From the NCBI GenBank assembly GCA_037783545.1, contig JBBELK010000525.1:372001-436000 (forward strand): a stretch of DNA of 64,000 nucleotides, in the 5' to 3' direction. The stretch comes from Henricia sp. BOLD:AAB3569. Taxonomy: Eukaryota > Echinodermata > Asteroidea > Spinulosida > Echinasteridae. Position numbers and translations under genes: made by a program. This document shows, piece after piece, positions 38,128 to 49,051 of the stretch. How positions within the stretch are numbered: the stretch's first letter is position 1; every line of letters starts with the position of its first letter. A model generated the notes under the pieces. It was not told where the DNA came from. It did not search any database and worked only from the letters and a program-made list of their open reading frames with translations.

Positions 38128-39967
38128 GCGCACGTACATTGAATTTAAGGGCGGTCCAAAGTAGTCAATATTTTCACGGTTCCAAAGGCTGCGTAGAGCT
38201 TTACATGTGCTGTAAAATGTTGACATTTCATGGTACAGACAGAAAAATGTTGATAAGTATTCAGGCGAGGGAGAGGGGTCTTAAAAAGGTGTTATACTCT
38301 CTGTGGAACTTCATGTGAAAATGTTGACAACTTTGGACGGCCTACGAAAAGGCTTCTCAGTTCCTCTCGGTCAGGCATCTCCGCTATGTAGCTCTAAAAG
38401 GACAAATTCACTGTCTTTCAGGATAAGTTAGTGCTTGCACAACCTCTCTTGGGAACTATACCTCTCCCCTTCCAAGACGTTTTCCTTTCTACCTTTGTAA
38501 TGTTCACAATAGAATAAATGTTGCTCTGTATATAATTGTTTCCTGTTCGTATTGACCGTGTACGTGTACTTAGTGGCTTCAGGGTGGATATTGTGGTGGA
38601 CTCACAAACGTAGAGAAAACAGTGGAAAAAAAAACAAATTCCGTGACTTAAATTTTAAAAGGCATCGGTCGGGAGTTGGCTTTGCGCCGCGACTCCTGAC
38701 ATTTCCAACTCTGGTAGTTGCACTGGGCGTACTTGGCGGGACGCCTCATGTCTTGTTATCAGTGTATTTTACGCCAATAACCAATCGGATTTGTGACAGC
38801 AAAGACCTGGCGTGTTTGTATAGAATGCCAAGCAGGTGCTGTTGTGGTGGGGAATTTCACGAGTGTAACGAAAAACGTGCCGTGAAATATTGATAAATCC
38901 TGTACATTATTTAAAGGAAGTTAAAAGAGGAGCCATTTGAAGTGTTTGGCACAGTTCAAAATGAACTCGTGAAAGGTTAAAAGCTTTCAAGGAGAGCACA
39001 AGTGGTCTAGTAACGTAGCAGTGCTCATGATGTGGATGTTGTGGGTTCGAGCCCCACTTACTCCAACGTGTTTGTGTCCCTGGGTATTTAGGGAGCTGTT
39101 ATAGGGGAATGCCACAATGATAGGTGCTGATAAGGTTGCCTTGGTCAGGCAGCTATACCTAGTTGGTGATTCCATGATGGCAGCGACAATAGTAATGGCC
39201 ATATGCGGCTATGTTCATCTTGAGATCTCAGGGAATTTCCACTAGGAGTAGTGGAATGCGTTAAAGGGGCACGGTTGAAAGAGGATGGCCTATGTTCTGC
39301 TATTATTATTATTAAAGGTTGAGCTTTGTGAATATAGAATGTTGCGACATAGCCATGCTACATAAATGTTTTTTTTAATTGAAATAAGTTTCACTGTCTT
39401 CCAATTGCCACTTTCATGACAAACTTTCATGACAAATCATTCTGGAAGCAACCTTCTATAAGTGTCCAGATCACATTTTTTACTTCCCATTTTTTTCCAT
39501 AGGTGTTGAGATTTTGATAATTGTGTCATATTTTTCTGATGCTGGTCTGTCTGTCTGGGTCCTGGCCTTTCTCCTCTGTCTCTGTGCAAGTGACTCTTCA
39601 AAGTTGCTGAGGCCCTCCCCCAGGCCGGTCGTTTAGAGGCTGTGGCTTCCCAAGTGTCTGTGTCGATGCCAAGGGCCTTCAGTTCTCTCTTACAGACTTC
39701 CTTGTAGCGCAGGTGAGGGCGTTTTCCCTGAGGCAAGTGGAGCGTTTCCCCTGAGGCCAGTGGAGCGATTTCCCTGCGCCATCTCCGCGAAGAAGGCCCC
39801 TGGGGATCCGGCCACTGTCCATTCGTACGACATGCCCGAGCCAAGCAAGGTATAGACAATGATTACATGTATAAGATTGTAGTTTTAGTTTAGAATGACT
39901 AAGTCTGCAGAAGGCTTACTGTACCAGATTGATGGAAAATGTCAGTCGTGACACTACACCATATATG
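38128..39967. repeat. Tandem duplication, unit 2
   Basis: Second copy of the unit starting at 36057, about 230 bp shorter, mostly because the J element is absent and the retroelement tail has its own small deletions. A 113-codon open frame at 38552-38893 is interrupted in unit 1 and so is unlikely to be coding. Confidence 0.8.
39536..39850 (-). pseudogene. Non-LTR retrotransposon C-terminal relic, unit 2
   Basis: Minus strand: RPHLRYKEVCKRELKALGID, TDTWEATASKRPAW, then frame loss where unit 1 still reads VREGLSNF. Clearly the duplicate of 37705-38018; here the part upstream of YKEVCKRE carries an insertion containing a repeated GGGGAAACGCTCC-like word. Confidence 0.72.
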
Positions 39968-40343
39968 CCGGCCTCAAACTGTACTATTTTTGCTGCAACT
40001 TTGCCACGATTAGTTCAGTTTTGTTGATATTACCCGGAGACTCCGTACAGACTTTCTACAGACAATCTCGAGTATAATCTCAACAAATATTATCTAAATC
40101 TCGAAAATCCACAGCAGAAATCGTACTGGACATTGACCGAGAGAATCGTTGGGCTAGTACTATATAATTTCTTTGAATTTTGTTTTTGATAGATGTTTTA
40201 GAAACGATAGCAATTTTTGTATAGTCTGTTTTGTTAAAGAGAAATGACGAAAAGTGGACATTCTTTGATCCGAATGGGCGAGGACGCGAAGCGTCCGAGC
40301 CCATTCGAATAGACTGCCGAAGTGACTACATAATCTTTTGTTG
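39968..40343. other. Intergenic, nothing recognised
   Basis: No supported gene or repeat. Confidence 0.35.
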
Positions 40344-40458
40344 GTTGCCTAGGCAATTGGCTCTATATACACTAAAATAACTGAACCGTGTCCCTGTGCT
40401 TTTGCAATGGTACTTTTTACGACGGCCATGTTAGTTTAGAGCCAATTGCCATTGCAAC
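40344..40458. repeat. Foldback family G, uninterrupted copy
   Basis: TTGCCTAGGCAATTGGCTCT facing AGAGCCAATTGCCATTGCAA. CTTTTGCAATGGTACTTTTT (about 40400) is the unoccupied version of the site filled at 28217. Confidence 0.75.
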
Positions 40459-40925
40459 GCACGTCACACTTCGGCTGTCTATTAAAGAATGTCCATCTTT
40501 TAAGTCGTTTTTCCGACTTAAACTACGTCCCTTTCAAACCCATTGTTCAGATTACAAGGAAAAAAAAAGTGTGAATTCTTTACTAATGCCTTGAGGTATG
40601 AGGTAAATGAAATGAATTAGGTCCATTGTTCCGTGGTGAGCCTGCCGCGTGAAAGCTTTGCCCCATCTGGTGCAGTCTTTTGTATGGGGCAGTCTTGGAA
40701 TTTTATGGTTCATGACTGGGTTTTTTGTTGTGACTATCCAACGCTGCCTGGGTGTGGCGTTGGGTGTCGTGCACACGTACCTGTGTGCTGAATATATAGA
40801 CCGGGTAGGAGTGGTTGTTTTTCTTTGTGTAGCCTTTGGTGTACTTTATTTGGGGATATTCCTTGTGGGATGAAACTGAACGGACACCGATTACATGTAA
40901 GTCGTTACTGTCAAGTGTATGCTCC
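40459..40925. other. Gene-free stretch
   Basis: A hydrophobic 74-codon frame at 40649-40873 is T/G-driven and overlaps an equally long minus-strand frame; neither is convincing. Confidence 0.35.
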
Positions 40926-40989
40926 TGCTCCCCCTCCCCTTCCCCCTCCCCTTCCCCTTCCCCCTCCCCCTCCCCTTCCCCCTCCCCTT
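40926..40989. repeat. (CCCCTTCCCCCT)n microsatellite
   Basis: 64 bp of CCCCTT/CCCCCT hexamers, pure pyrimidine on the plus strand. Homopurine-homopyrimidine mirror tract. Confidence 0.9.
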
Positions 40990-41082
40990 GCTTATGTGCC
41001 AGCCATGTCCTGTATATAAAATATTAAAAAACTGCATTTTGTGTCGTTGAGTTATTTTTAATCTGGGTCGATTTTTTTTTAA

Positions 41083-41137
41083 AGAATGTTAACTGTACAT
41101 TTTTAAAAATAATGTACAGTTAAGTGTACATTCTTTA
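41083..41137. repeat. Short hairpin bounded by TTTAAAGAATGT
   Basis: TTAAAGAATGTTAACTGTAC and GTACATTCTTTAA with an inner AATGTACAGTTAA pair. Looks like a miniature TTAA-bounded element. Confidence 0.5.
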
Positions 41138-41884
41138 ATGAGCCTTTAAATGATCATTTGAAATGATCTTGAAACGATAATGCATAGTTCCGAACTGTCA
41201 ATCAACCGAACCCGCCGACCAATCACAAGAGAGCTAGCAGATGTCACCCACATAGGTCAAAGTGCACTGTCTCACAACAACATGATCACGCGATATGTTC
41301 TGCCGGCCCCATACAATTTGTACAGTGTTGTATGCGATGATCCGGGTGAATTTTTGGTTTCAAGGCCGGTCGTTTCGCTGTTCAAAGGTACGAAAGCATG
41401 TATTTCATGATGATATGACATCCCTGTATTACTGGCCATTTACTCAGTGTGTTCTAAGATAACTGTTGACCCTGAAACATGAATACCTTTGAGTTTTCTT
41501 CAATGAATCTGTGCTTTCTGTTGAAAGTCCCATTGCTTTGTGCGTTGTGTGTCGCCATTTTGACGATAGCGTGTGAGCCATAGCAACAATATCCATTGGG
41601 CAAAATCGGAACTATGAAATGATTTGTTTCTAATTACCAACAAAATCCAGACAATGGAGATGTTTGTATTCCATTTAAATTTTATTTGATTGTTTCATCA
41701 TACCTGTATCAGACAATATATATTAATCGTGATTTTAAATCATATTCTTTTTTAATATACATTATACACATTTACAGACACGAATATTTATAACATTCTG
41801 TGTTAAAATATTAAAATATTATGACATTGAACAAAGTGTTATACGTTTTTTATACATTAAAATGGCTTGATTCATTTGGAGACT
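41138..41884. other. Intergenic, AT-rich, nothing recognised
   Basis: Strongly AT-rich from 41640 to 41870. No supported feature. Confidence 0.4.
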
Positions 41885-42100
41885 TTGAAACGCGTGGTGG
41901 CAGCAAACAAACCGGTCCTTTTCCATTGTTTGAGCTAAAGTGCTCAAACAATATATAGTCCACTAGAGTCCCTCGAACGACGGGTATTTTCGTTGTTCGA
42001 GGGACTCTAGTCGACTAGAGTGAACCATAGTCGCCTGATCGAACTTGCTCACTTAAACAATGGAAAGGACTGATTTGTTTGCTGCCACCAAGCGTCTCGA
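41885..42100. repeat. Foldback family H, copy 2
   Basis: CGTGGTGGCAGCAAACAAAC facing GTTTGCTGCCACCAAGCGTC. At the centre AGAGTCCCTCGAACGACGG and its mirror flank GTATTT (about 41964-42013). Confidence 0.7.
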
Positions 42101-42968
42101 CAGTTTTCCATTGCTTGAAAGCTGAATCAAACACATATATATACACACAATTTTAGATCAATAGACGAATTTCACTTGAGCACGTTCTGCGCACTTCCGC
42201 ATTGAAACCGAGGCTATTCGTGTCAAGTCGGCAGTACGCGTGCGCTACAAGTATACAGTATTGTACAGTGACTGAGTGTGTACGTGTGCTTTTCTGCGTG
42301 GCATTTAGGAGTGATTGTGCATTAACGTGCGTACACCAGTTCACTTAAGTTGCTTAACACGAAGAGCCTCGTTATCAACCCGGAAGTGTGCAGACCTGTC
42401 TCAAGTTGGTTAATTTGGGATTCGTCTATTCATTTTGACATTATACAAACAGAAGTGCTTGGAGCAATATTCATAGCACAGTTAAGACTACATCAAAGTT
42501 AAGACTACACTGCGGTAATGTCCTTGTGCAAATTTAATTGCAATGTTTACATTGCTCTTTCCTTTTTGCCTCGCAATTCGGGGCCCGGCGTCCAAATTGC
42601 CAAATTTCAAATACCCGCTTCCCCGCTCGCTCTAAAACAAACCCAACAACCTTTCGGAATTGTCCAAATGCAAGCATGACTTGTTGATTTAAGAAAGAGC
42701 AAGCAAATTCCCCCTCCGCTGCGCAGGTGCCTCCAGGGCTTAAGTAGCTATCCTACACCTGTCCCGGTTTAAAAAAAAAACACTTATGTTTTTTGTTCGA
42801 AAGGACAACAACTTGACGCACCGAGTAAAACTTTACCACAGCAGAGAAAACAGTTTATCTGGACGTGAGTGTAATTTTAGATACATTAAATGATTGAATA
42901 TTGATCACATACGCACAACAATCGTCAAACGAGGACTATACTAGCAAAGCATTTACCGTTATAATACA
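42101..42968. other. Intergenic, nothing recognised
   Basis: No supported gene or repeat family. Confidence 0.35.
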
Positions 42969-43036
42969 TTAAAGGCAGGATACGTATTTCGTGGCACGAA
43001 TTTGGCCTCACGCGCGCATTGCCGAGCCTGTGCCTC
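42969..43036. repeat. Family C half-copy
   Basis: TTAAAGGCAGGATACGTATT, then TTTCGTGGCACGAATTTGGC and CGCGCATTGCCGAGCCTGTG: the right arm of the palindrome seen complete at 55537-55669. Confidence 0.65.
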
Positions 43037-43383
43037 TAAAGGAGCGTGTCCAGATACATTTTGAGTCCCCCACTTTTCACATGGGTGTTGATTTGGATAC
43101 CATGCATATCCTGTCATATTTTTCTCATTTCTGAAATTTCGCGCTCTCAATCAATTTATTTTTTGATATCGTCAAAAAAAAAACTACCGATGTTTTGTAA
43201 ACTAAATTATCCATTTCATAAAGCAGTGCATTGATCACACCCACCTTTTTGTTTCCACATCCAAATTGGAGATTGCAATTTTCCTGTTTTCTCCCCATGG
43301 ATAGTATTTTGGGGAGGTAATTTATGTGATTGTTAGGTTAAAACAAAATTCATTTTCTGGAAAAATCTGAACAAGCTCCTTTA
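43037..43383. repeat. Family B element, copy 3
   Basis: TAAAGGAGCGTGTCCAGATA to AAATCTGAACAAGCTCCTTT. Joined on the left to a C half-copy and on the right to an A element. Confidence 0.7.
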
Positions 43384-43712
43384 GAGGCCAATATATCATT
43401 TTCAAGAGGAAATATTTTGGATTCCGACATGGTAGACTAGCCTGCAGAAATGTTTGCTACAATAAATTAATTTAAAAACTTCAAAATGATTTTTGTGTTA
43501 AGTAAATAGTAAAATAATTGTGCGCACATGCAGCACAATTTAAAAAACCATCTTTAGTTGGAATTTCGTAATTACGTACACCATCTTGGCCAGAAATAAA
43601 TTTGAGTGGTGCTTGTTACAATTAATTGCTATCAACACGTTGAGTAAGTTTTTTTTCTTGTCAACTCATGAAGTAAATTTGAGGGACTGCGAATAATACA
43701 ATGGACCTTTAA
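43383..43712. repeat. Family A element, copy 3
   Basis: AGAGGCCAATATATCATTTT to ACAATGGACCTTTAA; contains ctagcctgcagaaatgtttg and tgctatcaacacgttgagta. Same orientation as the 14752 copy. Confidence 0.65.
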
Positions 43713-46170
43713 ACCTCAAACTGTTTTACAAACTCTCCATTATTCTGTGTGTTCCTTTTACGGTATTGATGTTGTACGTAAGTTGAAACAAACAAGTCAC
43801 ATTCGCCAAGGGCTTCGCCAACGGCACCCAACCACGCGCGAATTGCCAGGTGGCGCGTGCAATTTCTCCTCGCATAGCTGGCAAATTGTCTTGCGGCTAT
43901 GCTCTCAAATTAATTGTCTCAAGGGGGGAGGGAACGTCTTGGACATGCTTGGAGGCACATCTGATGTGCTGTGCTATTTCCTACAGTGCATTTTAACGCG
44001 TCACTTCTGACGTATCCTTGTGGGACCGATCCATATGTAAATCAATATTAACTGCATCATGGAGGAAGGGATGACTTAAGTTCATACACTCAAAACGAAA
44101 CAGTGAAAAACACGTGAAATTTGAGTTCTTTAGAGTTGCATTCGTGCATGACATTCTCGCCACCCCTTGCGTTCGTGTTACACGGGTCACTTCGTACGAA
44201 CGGCAAGGCCACATTTGCTTGTGGTGAAATACTTGAGCAGTCAAATGGTCGTCTCTTGCCATGACTGCAGACGATAACGATTTTTTTCATCACTAATGTA
44301 TTAAACTCTCAACAAAATGTTTATTCCCAGAGATTCCACAGAAATGCGCACATGTAACCAAGGTATGACGTCATGTCTTAGGTCCAATTTTTTTTGTAAG
44401 TGAATTAGTTACAAAAATATCCTTAAAGACATTGCAATCCAAACCAACTTCAGCTGGAAAATAATTACTTGACGTTTTTAAATTAACTAGTACAGAAACT
44501 GTCGCAAAATGCTTCGCAGATATTAGCCATAGGATCTGTAATATAAACTCGCTGGAAAATATAGTGGCCTCACGTTACGACCCTGACAATCTTTCTCAAA
44601 AGTTAAAGGCCCAGTGGATCATTTGCAATGACCCCAAAAAGTAATCGACGAGTTTACAGGGGAAAAGTTCTGAAAGTAAAGATTGAATTAATAGCAACTA
44701 CCCAATGAAAGGTTTCCGCTCAAAATTATATAATTTTACCAGAAAATAATACGTAAAGATGAAATTATTTAGATCGTTTGCAAACGATTTACTTATTTTT
44801 GGTTCGCATCTACGCGGTCCAAAATGCATGGGCGCTGTGTACTGCGTGTGCGTGTTCCAACGCGATGCCTTTTTATGGATCGCGCGCACACGCAGTATAT
44901 GATGTGCGCCACAGAGTGCATGATGCAAGCCACATAGTATACCCGATCCACTGAGAACGAATATTTGAAACACCTCGCCAAGACCAGGAAAACGCATATG
45001 GATTTTCCTGTTTTTTTAAAACGTGGTACATTTGACAAAGCTGAAATTTCTTCGGATGAGTTTGTTGATGTCTTTCTTTTGATTTATAATGGTTTTATTC
45101 GCAGAATCGCTCAAAAACAGATCATCTACAAGGCCTTTAAGCGTTTGAGAAATACTCTATTAGGGTCGGAAAGTGAGGCCACTTTAATATTTTGCAGCGA
45201 TATTTTTAATTAATGTGATTTTCACGCTGTCGAATTAGTTTCAGCTTTTAGTGTGCATGGTTGAATTTAACACGACAATTAGAATGTTAAATCGAATATA
45301 TCATCGCGTTACATCTAATTTCAACAAATGTTGTAATAACATCACAGCAGTTAGTCCAACAATAGTCTACCGACCGAAATTTTTAAGTGTCACGAAATCA
45401 ACACTTGAGAATGCACTATAGAGCGCGTTGCAGGTAAAATGGAAAAAAAAACAAAAAAAAAAAAACAACACACACATTTGAACAATTTAAAATTCTCTGC
45501 AGCACCACCACTTTCCGCTCAAATTTTCTAATTTCCTCCCTGTATACCCCTTCTCCATCATCATGATCTCACACCACCCCTCGAGTCGCCCATCCATTCG
45601 TCTATTATTCACATCACTTTATCCCTTATATGCTCAAATTCCCGAACGCTTCCTACTCTCCGCTATATCTGACATGAATGTCTTGTTTGCGCATCTCGTT
45701 GTTGCGTCCGTGCATCCGAGATTCATGCACATTTGATCCAAAGCCGCATCTTCAGATACCTTCCCAAGATGCATATAAATGATTCAAGAATTTCCTTGAT
45801 TAAACATGCAACCACAATGATCTCTGTAAGATGAAAATATTGGCAAAGCTCTCATCCGATGCACTTTGTTCACACTTCGTACTTTTGTCAGCTGTCATTA
45901 TCCTGCGCGTGATTTTACATTCTTCACAATTCATCCACGCACTCATCACATACCATCTGCCTCCTGTGGAAAGCTTTCGTCTAGTTATTTCCCCTAGTTC
46001 TGTATAATCTACACAACCTTCTCCACTTTTTTTTCACAATCTGAAGTCCGATCACCTCCGGCAATGTCTCGCTCAAACTACGATCGCACCTGACAAGGCA
46101 CTATCCCAATTAACGGATTCTGACACATGTCCTGTGATACGAAATCGGACGTGGCCGTGTTTAATACAGC
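43713..46170. other. Gene-free stretch with A fragment and poly(A)
   Basis: 44603-44730 is an A fragment (TTAAAGGCCCAGTGGATCAT). 45433-45475 is an A-rich tract. 45480-46100 is pyrimidine-rich on +; its minus strand has an open frame of about 78 codons (45800-46038) of unknown nature. No gene can be supported. Confidence 0.4.
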
Positions 46171-46174
46171 CATC

Positions 46175-46400
46175 TGAGTGTGTGAATTCACCACTTCTGT
46201 GAATAGATCACGGGTTTTGTTAATTTTCGACAAATTTTGTGGTCGAACATTATCCACAAAAGTGGCTGAATGTACTTTCACCAAACTCGTGAGCTTGAAA
46301 ATTCACAAAACGACCTCAGGCCTTTTTTCCATAAAACTCGTGCCTATTCACAAAAGTGGTTTAAAATACCCCAAACTCGTGACCTATTACATTGGTGGTA
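46175..46400. repeat. Degenerate repeats of an ACTCGTG...TTCACAAAAGTGG unit
   Basis: AAACTCGTGA/C followed by CTATTCACAAAAGTGG-like sequence occurs at about 46283, 46335 and 46373, and an inverted version (CCACTTCTGTGAATAGATCA) at about 46190. Confidence 0.45.
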
Positions 46401-47474
46401 AATTTACAAATTGTAACAGGCCGCTTCTGTAACTTCTCACGCCGTATCATCTCGTTTCATCTTACAATATTTTGATGACTGTTCGCGTTTATCCGGTAAG
46501 ATATTTCACTGAATGCATCATATCCAACGCTCTCCTTCTCAACGCCCTCCTTCTCGTATCACATCCCTTTTAACTCCCCACTCACAAATACATAAAATTG
46601 AGTCAACGTTTCGATCCGAAGATCTTCTTCAGGACTGATTAGAAACAAGTTCTGCTCCGGCCTATATGTACTGAGAACACTAGTTTATCGTTTGCAGTAA
46701 CCCAAGGTCTTGCCAATAAAGTTTATATTCGACGTGGGGCGGTAATTTCCTGAAGAAAATATTGAAGGTTCATATTGTACAGCACAAATAGTCAAATTAT
46801 ATAACACAAATAGCGGTAACAAAATGTCGACACACGCCATTGGAGATTAATTGGCGTGACGTCACATTTCTCGTGCGCATGGGGCAGTATCCGTCATGGC
46901 GGTGCTATGTGTGGTGAATGTGACAGGTTTGCCAATAACTGCCTTGTCGTGAGCTCTATAACGATGTTGATTGATCCTGTGCTGGTTGCATGAAGGGGGC
47001 ATTTCGCATGGAATACACGCAGTGACTGCTCACATGACCCGTCATCTGCCACTGCCATCGGCATTCCTCGCATGGCTGTCTGCCGTGACCAATTTGCGAC
47101 CAGTTTAAATCATGCACGATTGGAAATAAAATATACAATCGGCAAATGTCAACTATTTAGAAACAAAATAGTTGTCTAAATGTTTATGCATTCCTCTTGT
47201 AAATAACTATTTTGTAAATGATTATATTAGGAGTGTGAATATATTACACCTGATGGACAAATCTGATTGAAAAGATCAAATACGTAATATTTAAAAGAGT
47301 TTTAAATTGTCCCTTTTAGATTGACAAGTGATGGCGTCAGGTTTTGGAGAGAACACCAAAACCATATACAGAGATTTTGGCGTAGTTTGTAGGCCTACAG
47401 TTGTTTCAGCCAATGACGATCAGTATTGTGACATAGAATGCATATATACATGTATATAGCTCTAAATGTGGGGT
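46401..47474. other. Intergenic, nothing recognised
   Basis: No supported gene or repeat family. TGACGTCA at 46857. Confidence 0.35.
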
Positions 47475-47839
47475 TTAAAGGCCCTGTTTATGTATCATTG
47501 GCCAGACGAAACTGGCCAAGATTTGTGGAATAAGGAAGAATGTTCAAAAACTAGCCTGAAGAAATGTTAGCTACATAGATGCATCAATGCTTCAGAAAAC
47601 CTTGAATATCTATATACGGATTTTGTGTACAAGTGAATGGTATAAAAAGTCCCGTGCACGGGACGTTTTTAGAAAACCACCTTCGGTTTTTAATTTGCAA
47701 CACGAAATACAATTTTAGACGGAAATAAATGTATGTGCGGGTGTTTGTTACCATTGCTATCAAAACTTTGAGTAAAGTTTTTCTTGTCAACTCATGAAAA
47801 ACAAAATTGGGTCACTGCAAATAATACAATGGCCTTTAA
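47475..47839. repeat. Family A element, copy 4
   Basis: TTAAAGGCCCTGTTTATGTA to ATAATACAATGGCCTTTAA, about 365 bp, bounded by TTAA on both sides. An internal CCCGTGCACGGG palindrome at about 47650 matches the ccgtgcacgg next to the palindrome in the 23459 copy. Confidence 0.75.
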
Positions 47840-48616
47840 ATAGGGCTTGGGTGTCTGCTATAAAATTCCGTGTCCAAAGCGGGTGCCCCATAGCAAATTA
47901 CTCTTTTGCAATGTTGGCATCTCTGCATATACTATATAGTACATTATGAGAACATATAAAACAAGGTGCACTGAAAATCACAAAAACAACTTTTCGCCCA
48001 AGTCCACTCTGTGGTTCTCAGTGCCTTGTTTCACTCCAAACTCCACCCTTTTAAATTCAGGACCTTGAACGTATTGTTGAACACTGAAACCCCAGATCAC
48101 TTCAAACAGATTAGGGATAAATCAGTGCATTAGACGGCCAAGTGGAATGCGAAATCTAAAACCGTCTATCCACCCAAGATGAGTAATTAGGCCTACTTAA
48201 GATCCCATGCCTCGTCTAATATGCTTGTAATGGAATTAGTGCGACCTTCGGCCACGCCGTTTAGGGTAATATTATTTATAGTAGGTCAAGTGCATACGGG
48301 AATCAAAAAGGAGGCAAGGCGAGTAATCTTAAATGTCACGGGGCGAAACCGGGCTTAGCAAGGACAACAACATGGGTCGCCGGGAATCTTCAATTTGTCC
48401 TAAATTTGAGAACCTTGGCGCGGCGTGATTTTCCATCGGCATCATGCCTGATTTCAGCTGCTGAGGGCGGGGATGGGGAAGCTCAGATCGTACCATTAAG
48501 GGCTTAGTGTATCATTTGCGGCAAACCTTGCTCAAAGTGATTAGAGGAATATGGCACGTGTACATGGGGTTATTCTCCAATCTTCTTGAGAAAAAAAACA
48601 GTAAATGAAAATAGCT
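47840..48616. other. Intergenic with K fragment
   Basis: 47965-48055 is a central fragment of family K (gtgcactgaaaatcacaaaa, tttcactccaaactccaccc). 48500-48530 has an A-like end (GTGTATCATTTGCGGCAAAC). Otherwise nothing. Confidence 0.4.
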
Positions 48617-48920
48617 TTAAAGGAGCGTGTCCAGATCATGGGTGATGAGATTTTGATACCATATCATGTGTCACATTTTTTAAATTACCATTATAAAATG
48701 TTGTCGTCAAAAAACCACCGATGAATTGTTTAGTAAACTAATTTATCCGGCTACATAAAACAGTGCAGTGATTACACCAACCTTTTAGCTTCCACATCCA
48801 AATTGGAGATTGCAAATTTCCTGTTTTCTCCCCATGGATAGTATTTTGGGGAGGTAATTTATATGATTGTTAGGTGAAAACAAAATCCATTTTCTGGAAA
48901 AATCTGGACAACTTATTTAA
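48617..48920. repeat. Family B element, copy 4, just 3' of the receptor gene
   Basis: TTAAAGGAGCGTGTCCAGAT to AAAATCTGGACAACTTATTTAA, same orientation as 43037. It ends about 130 bp beyond the receptor stop and, on the minus strand, its end supplies an ATTAAA. Confidence 0.7.
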
Positions 48921-48921
48921 T
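48916..48921 (-). terminator. Candidate poly(A) signal (ATTAAA) for the receptor
   Basis: Minus-strand ATTAAA about 130 bp after the stop, contributed by the end of a family B element. No AATAAA is found closer. Confidence 0.25.
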
Positions 48922-49051
48922 ATAAAGGAAAATCGAAATACAATATGTAATCATAAGACAGTGTAACATTTTTTATCCTAGAATTTGCATTTAAATAAAA
49001 GTTGTGGCATTTTACCGTAATTTCCCATTTTGAACACCGTGTGTGCTTTCA

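Noticed and set aside
38552..38893. 113-codon open frame in duplication unit 2
   Set aside because: Broken in the equivalent part of unit 1 and without a recognised domain.
40649..40873. Hydrophobic 74-codon frame read as a membrane protein
   Set aside because: T/G-rich composition explains the hydrophobicity and the opposite strand is equally open.
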